This document shows positions 19,413 to 27,893 of a stretch of 35,021 nucleotides of DNA, in pieces; the stretch's first letter is position 1, and each line of letters opens with the position of its first letter. The stretch lies in contig NZ_JAQGNX010000108.1 in assembly GCF_028293835.1 (NCBI RefSeq), forward strand, positions 1 to 35,021, given 5' to 3'. The stretch comes from Pseudomonas sp. GTDB taxonomy: Bacteria > Pseudomonadota > Gammaproteobacteria > Pseudomonadales > Pseudomonadaceae. A program made the position numbers and the translations under genes. The notes below the pieces were generated by a model. That model was given only the letters and a program-made list of their open reading frames with translations. It had not been told where the DNA came from and did not search any database.

Positions 19413-20047
19413 GCGTCCTTCTGCTTGGTACCGAATATCTTGTCACCGGCATCGCCCAGGCCCGGAATAATGTAGCCGTGTTCGTTCAGGCGTTCGTCAA
19501 TGGAGGCGGTGTAAATCATCACGTCGGGGTGCGCTTTGTCCACCGCGGCGATGCCTTCAGGCGCCGCAACCAGAACCATGGCGCGGATTTCCTTGCAGCC
19601 AGCCCGCTTCAGCAAGTCAATGGCCGCAACCATCGAATTGCCGGTTGCCAGCATCGGGTCGATAATCATCGCCAGACGCTCATTGATCTCCGGCACCAGT
19701 TTTTCCAGATAGGTGTGGGCTTGCAATGTCTCTTCGTTGCGCGCCAGGCCGACCGCGCTGACCTTGGCGCCCGGAATCAAGCTGAGTACGCCGTCGAGCA
19801 TGCCGATACCTGCGCGTAAAATAGGCACAACAGTGATTTTCTTGCCGGCGATTTTTTCCACCGACACCGTCCCGGCCCAGCCTTGGATGTCATAGCTTTC
19901 CAACGGCAGGTCTGCAGTTGCTTCGTACGTCAGCAGTGCACCGACCTCCTGAGCCAGTTCACGAAAGTTCTTCGTGCTGATGTCAGCGCGACGCATCAGG
20001 CCGAGCTTGTGGCGGATCAGCGGATGGCGGATCTCACGGATAGGCAT
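19409..20047 (-). CDS. upp: Uracil phosphoribosyltransferase
   Basis: Upp converts uracil and PRPP to UMP and pyrophosphate in pyrimidine salvage. The 212-residue length is close to the E. coli enzyme. It starts [19 protein letters not shown], has the [13 protein letters not shown] segment near residue 75, the PRPP loop [12 protein letters not shown] near 128-139, and the C-terminal [15 protein letters not shown] that contacts uracil. It is the first gene of the upp-uraA operon and diverges from hpt across a 153-base gap, so purine and pyrimidine salvage genes share a control region. Confidence 0.97.
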   Translation of the reverse strand: MPIREIRHPLIRHKLGLMRRADISTKNFRELAQEVGALLTYEATADLPLESYDIQGWAGTVSVEKIAGKKITVVPILRAGIGMLDGVLSLIPGAKVSAVGLARNEETLQAHTYLEKLVPEINERLAMIIDPMLATGNSMVAAIDLLKRAGCKEIRAMVLVAAPEGIAAVDKAHPDVMIYTASIDERLNEHGYIIPGLGDAGDKIFGTKQKDA

Positions 20048-20200
20048 AAGGAAAGACTCCGACGGGGGGCAAAAAAACGGCCTAGATTAATCTATTCAAC
20101 TGTTACTGTCCGGTACGTTAGTTCAGAAATGCTTGCTCTGACCGAAGCGGATGGGTACCTTTGCCCGCTTTTCTTCCACCGCCCCCATCTGGAGAGCGTC

Positions 20201-20758
20201 ATGTCTGCTGATCTCGAGCACATTCGTCAAATCATGCGCGAAGCTGATTGCCTGTACACCGAAGCTGAAGTCGAGACGGCGATTGCCCGTCTAGGCACCG
20301 AGATCAATGCCAAGCTGGCTGACACCAACCCTGTGGTGTTCTGCGTCATGAATGGTGGCCTGATCTTCACCGGCAAACTGCTCACGCACCTGGACTTCCC
20401 GCTGGAAGCGTCATACTTGCACGCTACCCGCTACCGCAATCAAACCTCGGGCGGTGATCTGTTCTGGAAAGCCAAGCCCGAAGTTTCGTTCATCGATCGC
20501 GACGTGCTGATCATCGATGACATCCTCGACGAAGGTCATACCCTCGGCGCAATCATCGATTTTTGCAAACACGCAGGCGCTCGCGCCGTGCACACTGCCG
20601 TGCTGATCGATAAAGACCACGACCGCAAGGCTCGCCCGGATTTGAAAGCAGACTTCGTCGGCCTGCCGTGCATCGACCGTTATATCTTCGGTTACGGCAT
20701 GGATTACAAAGGCTACTGGCGCAACGCTGCCGGAATTTATGCGGTAAAAGGCATGTAG
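20201..20758 (+). CDS. hpt: Hypoxanthine-guanine phosphoribosyltransferase
   Basis: This purine salvage enzyme makes IMP or GMP from hypoxanthine or guanine and PRPP. An in-frame ATG at 19883 exists, but the start at 20201 is chosen because GGAGAG precedes it by four bases and the product, MSADLEHIRQIMREADCLYT onward, has the 185-residue size of the P. aeruginosa protein. The PRPP-binding loop VLIIDDILDEGHTLGA lies near residues 101-116. The family in pseudomonads is annotated as hypoxanthine-guanine phosphoribosyltransferase. It diverges from upp-uraA and precedes the PA4642-type gene. Confidence 0.95.
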   Translation: MSADLEHIRQIMREADCLYTEAEVETAIARLGTEINAKLADTNPVVFCVMNGGLIFTGKLLTHLDFPLEASYLHATRYRNQTSGGDLFWKAKPEVSFIDRDVLIIDDILDEGHTLGAIIDFCKHAGARAVHTAVLIDKDHDRKARPDLKADFVGLPCIDRYIFGYGMDYKGYWRNAAGIYAVKGM

Positions 20759-20871
20759 GTTGTTATGGGCTTTTAAGCGCGACCGAATGACATGCGCGTT
20801 GAGCACCGAGGCGGGCGAGGGGTAAACTGCCCGCCCGTGAAATGTCCGCGAATCAGTTGGAGTCAGCAGCA

Positions 20872-21159
20872 ATGCGTAAAGATAAAAGGCATGTGATTGG
20901 CGATGAGATCGGCGACGAGCAGATCAAACTGTTTCTCGACTTCGAGCCGGTTGACGCCACCTCACCGTCGCTGCACAAGCTGATCAAGGCTTACCGTGGC
21001 CTGCGGGTCAACGATTTTGAGCGCTTTCTGGTGTTCTTCCTTGAAGCTGGCCTGGACCTTGACGGTAAAGACGAGCACGGCCAGGATTTCATCGCGCTGA
21101 TCAAGGATCAGCGTAATGCCGAGGAATACATCGAGCTGGTCGAAAAAGCCCGCAATTAA
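20872..21159 (+). CDS. PA4642-family protein of unknown function
   Basis: A 95-residue soluble protein starting MRKDKRHVIGDEIGDEQIKLF, with no signal peptide or membrane helix and many charged residues. The start at 20872 has GGAG nine bases upstream; the ATG at 20842 lacks one. It matches, in size, sequence character and position just after hpt, the conserved Pseudomonas family named after PA4642. No catalytic motif is visible. The repeated LIKAYRGL...FLEAGLDLDGKDEHGQDF segment has a weak ankyrin-like look. It is followed by a stem-loop at 21169-21193. Confidence 0.85.
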   Translation: MRKDKRHVIGDEIGDEQIKLFLDFEPVDATSPSLHKLIKAYRGLRVNDFERFLVFFLEAGLDLDGKDEHGQDFIALIKDQRNAEEYIELVEKARN

Positions 21160-21168
21160 GTGCCTTCA

Positions 21169-21193
21169 ATAGACGCCTGCAATGGGCGTCTAT
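21169..21193 (+). terminator. Stem-loop after PA4642-family gene
   Basis: ATAGACGCC pairs with GGCGTCTAT around a seven-base loop, ten bases after the stop codon. There is no run of T after it, so it may be an mRNA-stabilising hairpin or a weak terminator. Confidence 0.55.
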
Positions 21194-21437
21194 GTAATCT
21201 ACAGCCAATAACCTATCTAACTATGTATGTAGCCGCTGCAGACAATCAAATGTAGATACTACAGGCTACAAGCTGATTCGGTCTTTTCCTACCGGTCGTA
21301 GTTCTTGTCAGCCAAGGTGAAAATGTTTCTTTGCGTCATACTGGTTACTGCACACCCATTGTGTATTAACGGCTGTTCTGGATTCATTCAGCCTCGCTGT
21401 TGCCTGTCGGACAGGCCTATCATTAAATGGAATTAAA

Positions 21438-21896
21438 ATGAAAATGATTAACGTAACTACTGTGCTCGCTGTCTGTTTTGGCAGCTTCGTCGGTGTGGCG
21501 TCTATGGCCCATGCTGTTCAGCCGATCATCATTGATATAGAGGTGCATAACGACTTGGCCGACACCCTCCAGCTAACGTCGGCCAGTTGGTCATTGGGTG
21601 ATTCCTCTCCTTCGGATTTTGCCATTATGGGCAATGCCCTGGCGTCAATGGGTCTTCCCTCTGCAAATGAAAGGAAAGGCCAGGTCGCGTTTAGTTACTC
21701 GACTCCCAACGGAAAATCTTGCCTTTTCTCCACAGGCCATGACATCAAACAGTCGTTTGGTTGGTTTAAGCCGATTGAAACTCCGATTCAATGGGCGAAG
21801 GGTAAATCCCAGGGTGCGTTTCTTGCCGCCTGTAGCGGTACCGTCCTCAGTAATGTGCCGGGGAAAGGGTATAAAGTTAAATTTGTGATGGAATAA
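21438..21896 (+). CDS. Secreted protein of unknown function
   Basis: A 152-residue protein with a good Sec signal peptide: MKMINVTTVLAVCFGSFVGV, then a cut after AHA at about residue 26. The mature ~126-residue chain is rich in beta-type sequence and Ser/Gly and has two cysteines (KSCLF and AACSG) that could form a disulfide. The early IDIEVHNDLADTLQLTSASW and later GQVAFSYSTPNGKSC loosely recall aegerolysin/actinoporin-like beta-sandwich proteins, but this is only pattern likeness. It stands alone in AT-rich flanks between the PA4642-type gene and mqo, and the bidirectional terminator at 21935 ends it. The ribosome site is weak (GGA). Acquired accessory status is plausible. Confidence 0.7.
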   Translation: MKMINVTTVLAVCFGSFVGVASMAHAVQPIIIDIEVHNDLADTLQLTSASWSLGDSSPSDFAIMGNALASMGLPSANERKGQVAFSYSTPNGKSCLFSTGHDIKQSFGWFKPIETPIQWAKGKSQGAFLAACSGTVLSNVPGKGYKVKFVME

Positions 21897-21934
21897 TAGC
21901 CCCGTGTAAAAACGGCCTCCAGTAAATGCTTATT

Positions 21935-21976
21935 TAAAAAAATGCCCCGCTCTTCGCAAAGCGGGGCATTCTTTTA
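21935..21976. terminator. Bidirectional rho-independent terminator
   Basis: AATGCCCCGC and GCGGGGCATT form a 10-base-pair GC-rich stem with a 10-base loop, flanked by an A-run on the left and CTTTT on the right. It lies between the convergent secreted-protein gene and mqo and should terminate both. Confidence 0.93.
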
Positions 21977-22004
21977 TCACCGTTTCAGAACAGCTGCTTA
22001 TGCA

Positions 22005-23513
22005 TCAAGCAAAGCTTTCTGTTTCGCTGCTGATCTCGACCAGCTCCAGGCTTTCGTTGTTCGCACTGTTGATGTGCGCATACAACTCGGCGTCGGTTTC
22101 CAGTACTTTTTCCCGGGCCGGGAAAATTTCATTCAGCTTGGCGGCCCATTCGTTGCGAGCCTTGTCCGGGAAGCAACGTTCGATCAGGTCCAGCATGATC
22201 GACACGGTGACCGAGGCACCCGGAGATGCGCCCAGCAGCGCAGCCAGCGAACCGTCTTTGGACGAAACCAGCTCAGTGCCAAATTGCAGGACACCGCCTT
22301 TCTTCGAATCTTTCTTGATGATCTGAACCCGTTGACCGGCAACTTCAAGACGCCAGTCCTCGGCTTTAGCCTCTGGGTAGAAGCGGCGCAGCGACTCAAG
22401 ACGCTGTTCCATCGACTGCATCACTTCGCTGACCAGATACTTGGTCAGGTCCATGTTGTCGCGGGCTACTGCGAGCATCGGGCCAATGTTGGCCGCGCGC
22501 ACCGACAGTGGCAGGTCCATGAAAGAACCGTGCTTGAGGAACTTGGTGGTGAAACCGGCGTACGGTCCGAACAACAGGGACGTATTGCCGTCGACAACGC
22601 GAGTGTCCAAATGCGGAACCGACATCGGTGGCGAACCAACCGCAGCCTGGCTATACACCTTGGCCTGGTGACGCTTGACCACTTCCGGGTTGTCGCAACG
22701 CAGCCATTGGCCACTGACCGGAAAACCACCGAAACCCTTGCTTTCCTCGACGCCCGACATTTGCAACAACGGCAATGCCGCGCCGCCCGCACCGAGAAAT
22801 ACGAACTTGGCCTCGACTTCTCGGGTATTACCGGAGTTGACGTCTTTGATGCTCACGCTCCAACCCTGACCTTTGCGGGTCAGACCGGTAACGCGTTTGC
22901 AGTATTTAACCTGCGCATCCGGGGTGGTGGAGAGGTGCTTGAGCAACTGGTTAGTCAGCGCGCCGAAATTCACATCGGTGCCCTTCATCACACGAGTGGC
23001 GGCGATGGGCTCATCGGCTGGCCGGCCCGGCATCATCAGCGGCATCCACTCAGCCAGCCTGGCTTTGTCTTCGGTGTATTCCATGGCCGAAAAAGCGTGA
23101 TGCTTATGCATCGCTTCAAAACGCGCCTTAAGGAACGACACGCCCTCTTCACCCTGAACGAAACTCAGGTGCGGCACAGGGCTGATAAAGGATTTCGAGG
23201 AGCCGAAGGTGCCTCTTCTGGTCATGTATGACCAAAACTGCTTCGACACTTCAAACTGGGTGTTGATGTGCACCGCTTTTTTAATGTCGATAGAGCCATC
23301 AGCCGCTTGCGGCGTGTAGTTCAGCTCACACAGGCCCGCATGGCCGGTGCCGGCGTTATTCCACGGATTGGAACTCTCCGCAGCGCCGGAATCCATCAGC
23401 TCAACGACTTCCAGCGTGAGGCTGGGGTCGAGCTCTTTGAGCAGCACTGCCAGGGTGGCACTCATGATGCCTGCCCCAACCAGTACCACATCAACTGCTT
23501 CGTTATGCGCCAT
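22005..23513 (-). CDS. mqo: Malate:quinone oxidoreductase
   Basis: This FAD-dependent, membrane-associated enzyme oxidises L-malate to oxaloacetate and passes electrons to quinone, replacing or supplementing NAD-malate dehydrogenase in the TCA cycle. The start at 23513 is chosen because GGAG lies ten bases upstream and [20 protein letters not shown] gives a normal N-terminus with the FAD loop at 11-18. The product is 502 residues, typical of Mqo. [20 protein letters not shown] near 48-67 is the family signature. Position after hpt and the PA4642-type gene corresponds to mqoB (PA4640) of P. aeruginosa. The ribosome site and terminator are both clear. Confidence 0.95.
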   Translation of the reverse strand: MAHNEAVDVVLVGAGIMSATLAVLLKELDPSLTLEVVELMDSGAAESSNPWNNAGTGHAGLCELNYTPQAADGSIDIKKAVHINTQFEVSKQFWSYMTRRGTFGSSKSFISPVPHLSFVQGEEGVSFLKARFEAMHKHHAFSAMEYTEDKARLAEWMPLMMPGRPADEPIAATRVMKGTDVNFGALTNQLLKHLSTTPDAQVKYCKRVTGLTRKGQGWSVSIKDVNSGNTREVEAKFVFLGAGGAALPLLQMSGVEESKGFGGFPVSGQWLRCDNPEVVKRHQAKVYSQAAVGSPPMSVPHLDTRVVDGNTSLLFGPYAGFTTKFLKHGSFMDLPLSVRAANIGPMLAVARDNMDLTKYLVSEVMQSMEQRLESLRRFYPEAKAEDWRLEVAGQRVQIIKKDSKKGGVLQFGTELVSSKDGSLAALLGASPGASVTVSIMLDLIERCFPDKARNEWAAKLNEIFPAREKVLETDAELYAHINSANNESLELVEISSETESFA

Positions 23514-24236
23514 TAACGCGTCTCCAAAATCTGCAGCACCAAATTGACGGCATACGACCCCGAGGTCTGTTGCCAAGCGTTATCAGGGCGTGTATCCGAT
23601 GGGCCGCCGATAATGTTTGGCCAGGGTCGCCATGTCCGATTCTTCGCAATTTTTTGCATCTTCAGCGGACGCCAACCACCGGGCTTTGAGCGAGTATGAA
23701 CTCACTTTCAAGCTCGACTGGCAATTCGACTATCGTCAAGGCATCCGTTTGTGCAACCAAATCCGTAGTGGACAGGCTTCAGACTCCGGTCACGGAGACT
23801 GCGCAGCAGCGGTCGGCCCCGTATAAAGGGGCTGGGTCAGACGTTAATGGTGCATGTACAAACGCATAACTATTCATTTGCTCGCCACACTCTTGTGAAG
23901 TAGTGAAAACCCGTTTTTTTCACGCTCTTTTGGAAACGTGAACCTCAAAAAAGAACCGATGCAAATGCGGGTTCTGGCAGACCGGATGTAAGCAAAGTGC
24001 TGCTGCCGGGCAAAAATCATCGAAAAAAACTCGAAGGGTTCGGCGCCGGGTCAGCGAGCAAAAATGCTTGCAAATGACCTGTGTGGGCGGCTCTCTGTGG
24101 GCGGTGCGGGGAGCTAATACGAGGTATTAGCGATGCTGCGAGGCCCGATCAGGAGACGTCCTTATAATCGGGGGAAGATTATAGCGATGAAACGAAAGAA
24201 ATTGATCTTATTAAGTGACTTTTATTAGCTGCGAGA
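23514..24236. other. 723-base gene-poor region upstream of mqo
   Basis: No convincing gene is visible. A 64-codon frame at 23632-23826 has a passable ribosome site but no recognisable sequence and codon use unlike neighbours. Several hairpins occur: GCCCC/GGGGC at 23816-23832, GTGAAAA/TTTTCAC near 23903-23923, AGAACC/GGTTCT at 23952-23975, and GCTAATAC-GAG-GTATTAGC at 24113-24131. A TATAAT at 24163-24168 lacks a clear -35. After it, GGGGGAAG and an ATG at 24187 open a 13-codon frame. The mqo promoter must be near the left end; a small RNA is possible. Confidence 0.45.
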
Positions 24237-24470
24237 TCAGAGCGTCATTACCGCCCTCGAGCCAAACGTCGCTTGTGGCCCGACGCTGCCGGCTCTGTCG
24301 GGCAGCGGCCGATTTAGCCAGCTTGGGCAGCTTTCGTCGATTTCTACCCAGCCAGCCGCCTTCGGTGCGGTAGCGCAACGGCGAAAGGCGCGGCATATCC
24401 CGGAGTTGTCCAGGTACACGTACTGCCGATGCTTGCTGTGAAAGGTGAACAATGACAAAAGAAAATTCAT
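24237..24470 (-). CDS. Small conserved protein of unknown function
   Basis: A 77-residue protein starting MNFLLSLFTFHSKHRQYVYL, preceded by a CAGGGG ribosome-type site seven bases upstream. The segment LDNSGICRAFRRCATAPKAAGWVEIDE with SWLNRPLP later has the look of small conserved Pseudomonas proteins found near mqo, as I recall them; this was not searched. There is no signal peptide cleavage site or metal motif beyond three cysteines. The C-terminal 15-20 residues look unlike conserved sequence and may be an extension through a shifted stop. Overlapping frames on the same strand are less convincing. Confidence 0.55.
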   Translation of the reverse strand: MNFLLSLFTFHSKHRQYVYLDNSGICRAFRRCATAPKAAGWVEIDESCPSWLNRPLPDRAGSVGPQATFGSRAVMTL

Positions 24471-24693
24471 GGCGACGCCCCTGATGAGTGACAGTGCAGA
24501 GCTTGGCTCAGGTTAGTGACATCTCGGTGACACTCATTTGACGTATCCGATTTCACCGGCAAAAAGCGTTTCGGCAGGACAGGGTGCGAGGAACTGAAAC
24601 AGGCCGTGTCCGGTCTTATTTTTCAGCTAGTGAGCCGGCCGTCGGCACCGCTATACTGGCGGCCATTTATCATTTTGGCTTGGAGAGATGAGT

Positions 24694-25278
24694 ATGTTGC
24701 ATCGCCTGTTGTTCGGTTTGCTTGCTGTAGGCAGTTTGACGTTAGTCGGCTGTGCCAACAGCCCGCAACAACTTAGCCCGCAACCTAAACTCACGAGCCA
24801 ACTCGCTGCGGTAGGCCATGGTCAGCCGGTGATGGTTCGGGTCGTAGACGGTCGCCCTTCGCCTACCCTGGGCACACGCGGTGGTCTGTACCCGGAAACC
24901 AGTGCTGTCAGCGTTCAGCCAAATGACATCCTGCCCAAGTTGCAGCAGCAAGCCGAAGCCGCCGTGCGTCTGCTGGGCTACACCCCGAGTGGTAACAGCG
25001 GCAACGTGCCTCAGTTGACGGTGACCCTGGCTGACTTGAAGTATCAGTCGCCCAAAGAAGGTCTTTATGTCACCGAAGCAACCATTTCCGCGACCTTTCG
25101 CGCTGACGTTGTAAACAACGGGAAAAGCTACAACGGTCGTTATGCAGCCTCGCTGGACCAGCGCTTCGGCATGGCGCCAAATCAGGAAACCAACACCAAG
25201 TTGGTCAGCGACGTTTTGAGCGATGCCCTGACACGGCTGTTCCAGGACCCGACAGTCGGGCAAATGCTTGGTCAGTAA
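24694..25278 (+). CDS. YajG-family lipoprotein
   Basis: An outer-membrane-type lipoprotein of 194 residues. The second ATG (24694) is preferred over 24688 because GGAG lies eight bases upstream of it, as against two. The signal peptide MLHRLLFGLLAVGSLTLVGC ends in lipobox LVGC with predicted lipidation at Cys20. The mature chain has the YajG pattern, with VMVRVVDGRPSPTLGTRGG early and ATISATFRADVVNNGKSYNG later. Function is unknown; in enterobacteria yajG is linked to ampG. It stands alone here, with a TATACT box at about 24652 as possible promoter. A REPIN follows it. Confidence 0.88.
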   Translation: MLHRLLFGLLAVGSLTLVGCANSPQQLSPQPKLTSQLAAVGHGQPVMVRVVDGRPSPTLGTRGGLYPETSAVSVQPNDILPKLQQQAEAAVRLLGYTPSGNSGNVPQLTVTLADLKYQSPKEGLYVTEATISATFRADVVNNGKSYNGRYAASLDQRFGMAPNQETNTKLVSDVLSDALTRLFQDPTVGQMLGQ

Positions 25279-25301
25279 CGCCTGATTTCTTGATTCGATC
25301 T

Positions 25302-25381
25302 CTGTAGGAGCCAACGTGTTGGCGAGGGGCGTGACTGACAATGTCGTATAAGCCCCTTCGCCAACACGTTGGCTCCTACAG
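25302..25381. repeat. REPIN, perfect 24-base inverted arms
   Basis: The arms 25302-25325 and 25358-25381 are exact reverse complements and contain the REP core GAGCCAACGTGTTGGCGA. The spacer is 32 bases, and a further GGGGC/GCCCC pair extends the stem. It lies between yajG and the convergent small gene at 25402 and may serve both as a transcript end. It is the best-preserved REP pair in the window. Confidence 0.92.
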
Positions 25382-25401
25382 GATTTTTGCGTAATCCTTT
25401 C

Positions 25402-25608
25402 TCACGCCGCTTCCTGATAAAACCCTAAAAAATTCAAACCGGTTTGCAGATCAAGGTCTGGCAGGTCGTGGTGCTGGTGCCCGCCCAAGGCGCAATAGAC
25501 CAGCCAATGTCGGTCTTGCACGTTGAAGGCCAGTGCATCGATTAACGCTTCTTGTTCATCGCTCTGAGCGATCAGGTAAAGCCGATCCTGGTTCTGTGCG
25601 TGTAACAT
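25402..25608 (-). CDS. Small conserved protein of unknown function
   Basis: A 68-residue soluble protein starting MLHAQNQDRLYLIAQSDEQE. It has good sequence complexity, is acidic, and ends GFYQEAA. A histidine-rich GGHQHHDLPDLDL stretch lies in the middle. No motif known to me is present. The ribosome site is weak (GTGAGCG). It is flanked by a REPIN on the left and a divergent membrane-protein gene on the right. I consider it a real small gene because codon use resembles neighbours, but function cannot be stated. Confidence 0.55.
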   Translation of the reverse strand: MLHAQNQDRLYLIAQSDEQEALIDALAFNVQDRHWLVYCALGGHQHHDLPDLDLQTGLNFLGFYQEAA

Positions 25609-25719
25609 TTCGCGCTCACTATCGGGGTCGAGGTGCCATACAGTGGTTGGTTCAGGTTACGTTAAGGTGACCACCGCTAAATTAGCCTGTAGATAGATAA
25701 TCGCTCTACGAGGCTCCGG

Positions 25720-26007
25720 ATGTGTCTGCAATCGTTTGAAACCATTCTTGTGTTCGACCTTGCACATTGCGTCAACAGCTTTGCCTTGCTGGCTGTCATT
25801 CCAGCTGCCTGGTTTCTGTACTTGACCCGTCGTCGTGAACAGCTGGAAATTCAGCACTTGGCTGTTATGACGGAACAGGCCCCCATCGATGAGCCGCAGC
25901 ACATGATGGACATTTCGACATTACAGATGAATCGCTTCAACTACCGTTTCGGCTTTGGCTGCCTGACTGTTGTACTTATAGTTTCGTGGCTCAGCACTCG
26001 GCTTTAA
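25720..26007 (+). CDS. Small inner-membrane protein of unknown function
   Basis: A 95-residue protein with a CGAGG ribosome site six bases before the ATG. Two hydrophobic segments are visible: about residues 19-34 (VNSFALLAVIPAAWFLYL, followed by the positive TRRREQ) and 78-92 (FGCLTVVLIVSWLST). The loop between them is acidic and Met/Gln-rich. The positive-inside rule puts the TRRR side in the cytoplasm. No family is recognised. The bidirectional terminator at 26033 ends it. It diverges from the 68-residue gene at 25402. Confidence 0.6.
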   Translation: MCLQSFETILVFDLAHCVNSFALLAVIPAAWFLYLTRRREQLEIQHLAVMTEQAPIDEPQHMMDISTLQMNRFNYRFGFGCLTVVLIVSWLSTRL

Positions 26008-26032
26008 TCCCCGGCGACAAAAACGACATAAA

Positions 26033-26059
26033 AAAATGGCGCCCTTGAGGCGCCATTTT
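26033..26059. terminator. Bidirectional rho-independent terminator
   Basis: AAAATGGCGCC and GGCGCCATTTT form an 11-base-pair stem with a five-base loop, with an A-run on one side and TTTTG on the other. It lies between the convergent small membrane-protein gene and the acyltransferase gene. Confidence 0.93.
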
Positions 26060-26079
26060 GTTGTGTTGGTGAAAATGTT

Positions 26080-27246
26080 TTAACGCGGCAGACCGGCTTT
26101 GACCCGGTATTGGTTGCGCACCGGAGTGGCGTATTGCAGCACCAGATACGGACGATGCTCCGCAGGGCAGGTGTCCAGGCGGCGTTGCCACTCAGCTTGT
26201 GCCTTGGCTAATTCGTCTGCGGCGAAAACTTGCGCGGCGGTGGGGACGTTCAGCGCCGGGTCAGCCTCAGCCCATTGGGCATACGCCAGATAGTGCGCAG
26301 GAAACAGGCGATAGCCGCCGAGAATTTGCCGATCCATTTCGATGGCCAATTGCTTGGTGTCGTCGAATGCTTCGGTAATCGGCGTGGCGAAGCTGACGTG
26401 CACGCGACCTTTATAGCCGGTAATCCCCAGCGCAATGCTGACATCATCTTCGCCCGGCACCTTTGTATAGCTGCCGGTGGTAGCGCGAATGTACAGCTCC
26501 CGGGCTTTGGCATGGTCACACGGGTCGTATTCGTAACTGATGGACACCGGCGTCAGGTTCAGCGACTTAATCACCTCAGCGAAGGGCTCATCCTTGCGGC
26601 TCATGTGAAACATTTTCAGAATCGCCGATTCGGTGCGGTCATCACCGTCTTTGGCGCGACCTTCTGCCTGAGCGATCCAGATCGATTGGCAGTCGTTGCG
26701 AATCGAGTGGTTGATATAGGCCGACAGCAATTGATACGCCGCCATTTTTTCCCGGCGCCCGCTGATCGAACGGTGCACGATGAAGCTCTTGTTCAGGCGC
26801 ATCAAGTCGCTGACGTACGGCTTTTGCAGCAAGTTGTCGCCAATGGCAATCCTGGGTGTCGGCAGCCCGGCGTGGTACACCGCGTAATTGACGAAAGCCG
26901 GGTCCATGACGATGTCCCGGTGATTGGCCAGGAGCAAATAAGCATTGCCGGACTTGAGCCGTTCCACGCCAGTGTAGGTCACACCATCGGTGGCCCGCTC
27001 AATGGTATGGTCGACATACACCTCGACTTTGTCTTGCAGGGTCGCCACCGAATCGACACCGTTAAACTCGCGGCGCAGCCTGTGGGCTATAACAGGCCTG
27101 AGCATCCAGCCGAACGCACCGGCCAGACGAGGGAATCGAAAGTGGGTGAGGATTTCAAGAAGTGCTTTGTCGCTAAGCAGACGCGCCAGTACGGCTGGGA
27201 CTTCGGCGTCGTCGTAAGGTCGGATGGCATCAAATTCGCCCATCAT
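26080..27246 (-). CDS. PlsC-like glycerophospholipid acyltransferase
   Basis: A 388-residue member of the LPLAT superfamily, which transfers acyl groups to lysophospholipids or related acceptors. The catalytic region is ANHRDIVMDP at residues 107-116. The histidine (His109) is followed by Asp115, so the spacing is HX5D rather than the usual HX4D. A second conserved block, AEGRAKDG at 194-201, corresponds to the EGTR motif that binds phosphate. There is no strong transmembrane helix; the N-terminal 80 residues are helical. ATG codons at 27246 and 27243 are both possible. It diverges from the CPXCG gene. The acceptor is unknown. Confidence 0.82.
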   Translation of the reverse strand: MMGEFDAIRPYDDAEVPAVLARLLSDKALLEILTHFRFPRLAGAFGWMLRPVIAHRLRREFNGVDSVATLQDKVEVYVDHTIERATDGVTYTGVERLKSGNAYLLLANHRDIVMDPAFVNYAVYHAGLPTPRIAIGDNLLQKPYVSDLMRLNKSFIVHRSISGRREKMAAYQLLSAYINHSIRNDCQSIWIAQAEGRAKDGDDRTESAILKMFHMSRKDEPFAEVIKSLNLTPVSISYEYDPCDHAKARELYIRATTGSYTKVPGEDDVSIALGITGYKGRVHVSFATPITEAFDDTKQLAIEMDRQILGGYRLFPAHYLAYAQWAEADPALNVPTAAQVFAADELAKAQAEWQRRLDTCPAEHRPYLVLQYATPVRNQYRVKAGLPR

Positions 27247-27379
27247 GCTCTCTTGTGGGATAGCGCTAGTGTTGAGGTAGTAGGCTGGGGGCTGAAAAAT
27301 GCTGTCAGACCCGCTGAATAAAAAGAACCAGCCTTCAAATTGAGGGCGATTATACGCATAACTCTTCCCGGAGACCGCG

Positions 27380-27562
27380 ATGCAGGAAATACAGGCTTAC
27401 GACTGCCCTTACTGCGGCGAACCCGTAGAAGCCGTGCTGGATCTGTCCGGCGGCGATCAGAACTATATTGAGGATTGCCCGGTGTGCTGCCGGCCGATTG
27501 TGTTTGATCTGCAAACCGATGGCGAAGAGTGGAATCTGGACGTGCGCAGCGAGAATGAATAA
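27380..27562 (+). CDS. CPXCG-motif cysteine-rich protein
   Basis: A 60-residue protein with two zinc-ribbon-like knuckles, CPYCGE near residues 9-14 and CPVCCRP at 33-39. This is the pattern of the Cys_rich_CPXG family, probably binding one zinc. The C-terminal tail is acidic. It overlaps the following DUF2007 gene by one base (TAATG), an arrangement I know from other pseudomonads, so the two are translated together. Its role is unknown. The start has CCCGGAGA upstream at a good distance. Confidence 0.9.
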   Translation: MQEIQAYDCPYCGEPVEAVLDLSGGDQNYIEDCPVCCRPIVFDLQTDGEEWNLDVRSENE

Positions 27563-27822
27563 TGCAAAAGGTTTACGAGCCAGAAAATCTGATGGAAGGC
27601 GAGCTGTTGCAAGGCATGCTCGCCAGTGAAGGCGTCAAGGCCCATATCACCGGCCGCCATTTGCTGGGTGGCGTCGGCGAGTTACCGGTCTTCGGCCTGC
27701 TGGGACTCTCCGTGGATAACGATCAGGCGGAACAGGCACGGCAACTGATCGCCGAGTACAATGCCGCCATGCCGTTGTCGGGCGATGAACCTGACAATTT
27801 TCCTGACGTATTGGTGTGCTGA
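27562..27822 (+). CDS. DUF2007-domain putative signal-transducing protein
   Basis: An 86-residue protein with the DUF2007 pattern: KVYEPENLMEGELLQGMLASEG at the start, a small beta domain around HITGRHLLGGVGELPVFGLL, and LSVDNDQAEQARQLIAEY at the end. DUF2007 has a ferredoxin-like fold resembling PII-type proteins, hence the family name; no ligand is known. It is coupled to the upstream CPXCG gene by a one-base overlap. The next gene, an SRAP protein, starts about 70 bases later and may be in the same transcript. Confidence 0.9.
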   Translation: MQKVYEPENLMEGELLQGMLASEGVKAHITGRHLLGGVGELPVFGLLGLSVDNDQAEQARQLIAEYNAAMPLSGDEPDNFPDVLVC

Positions 27823-27893
27823 CACGCGTTGGGGTCTGCTTCCAGAATCTGCGGTGAATGCAGGTTTCTTCCTATAGAGAATGTACTGCCCTC

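Noticed and set aside
23632..23826. 64-codon plus-strand frame between mqo and the small gene at 24237
   Set aside because: It has a possible ribosome site but no recognisable sequence or domain, and it stops inside a hairpin; kept only as a remark in the intergenic entry.
24187..24228. 13-codon frame starting MKRKKLILLSDFY after GGGGGAAG
   Set aside because: Too short to judge, no clear promoter -35 box, and no known leader peptide resembles it.
25720..26007. Small membrane protein as a type I toxin or holin
   Set aside because: At 95 residues with two helices and a long acidic loop, and no antitoxin RNA or lysis partner nearby, it has no specific support.
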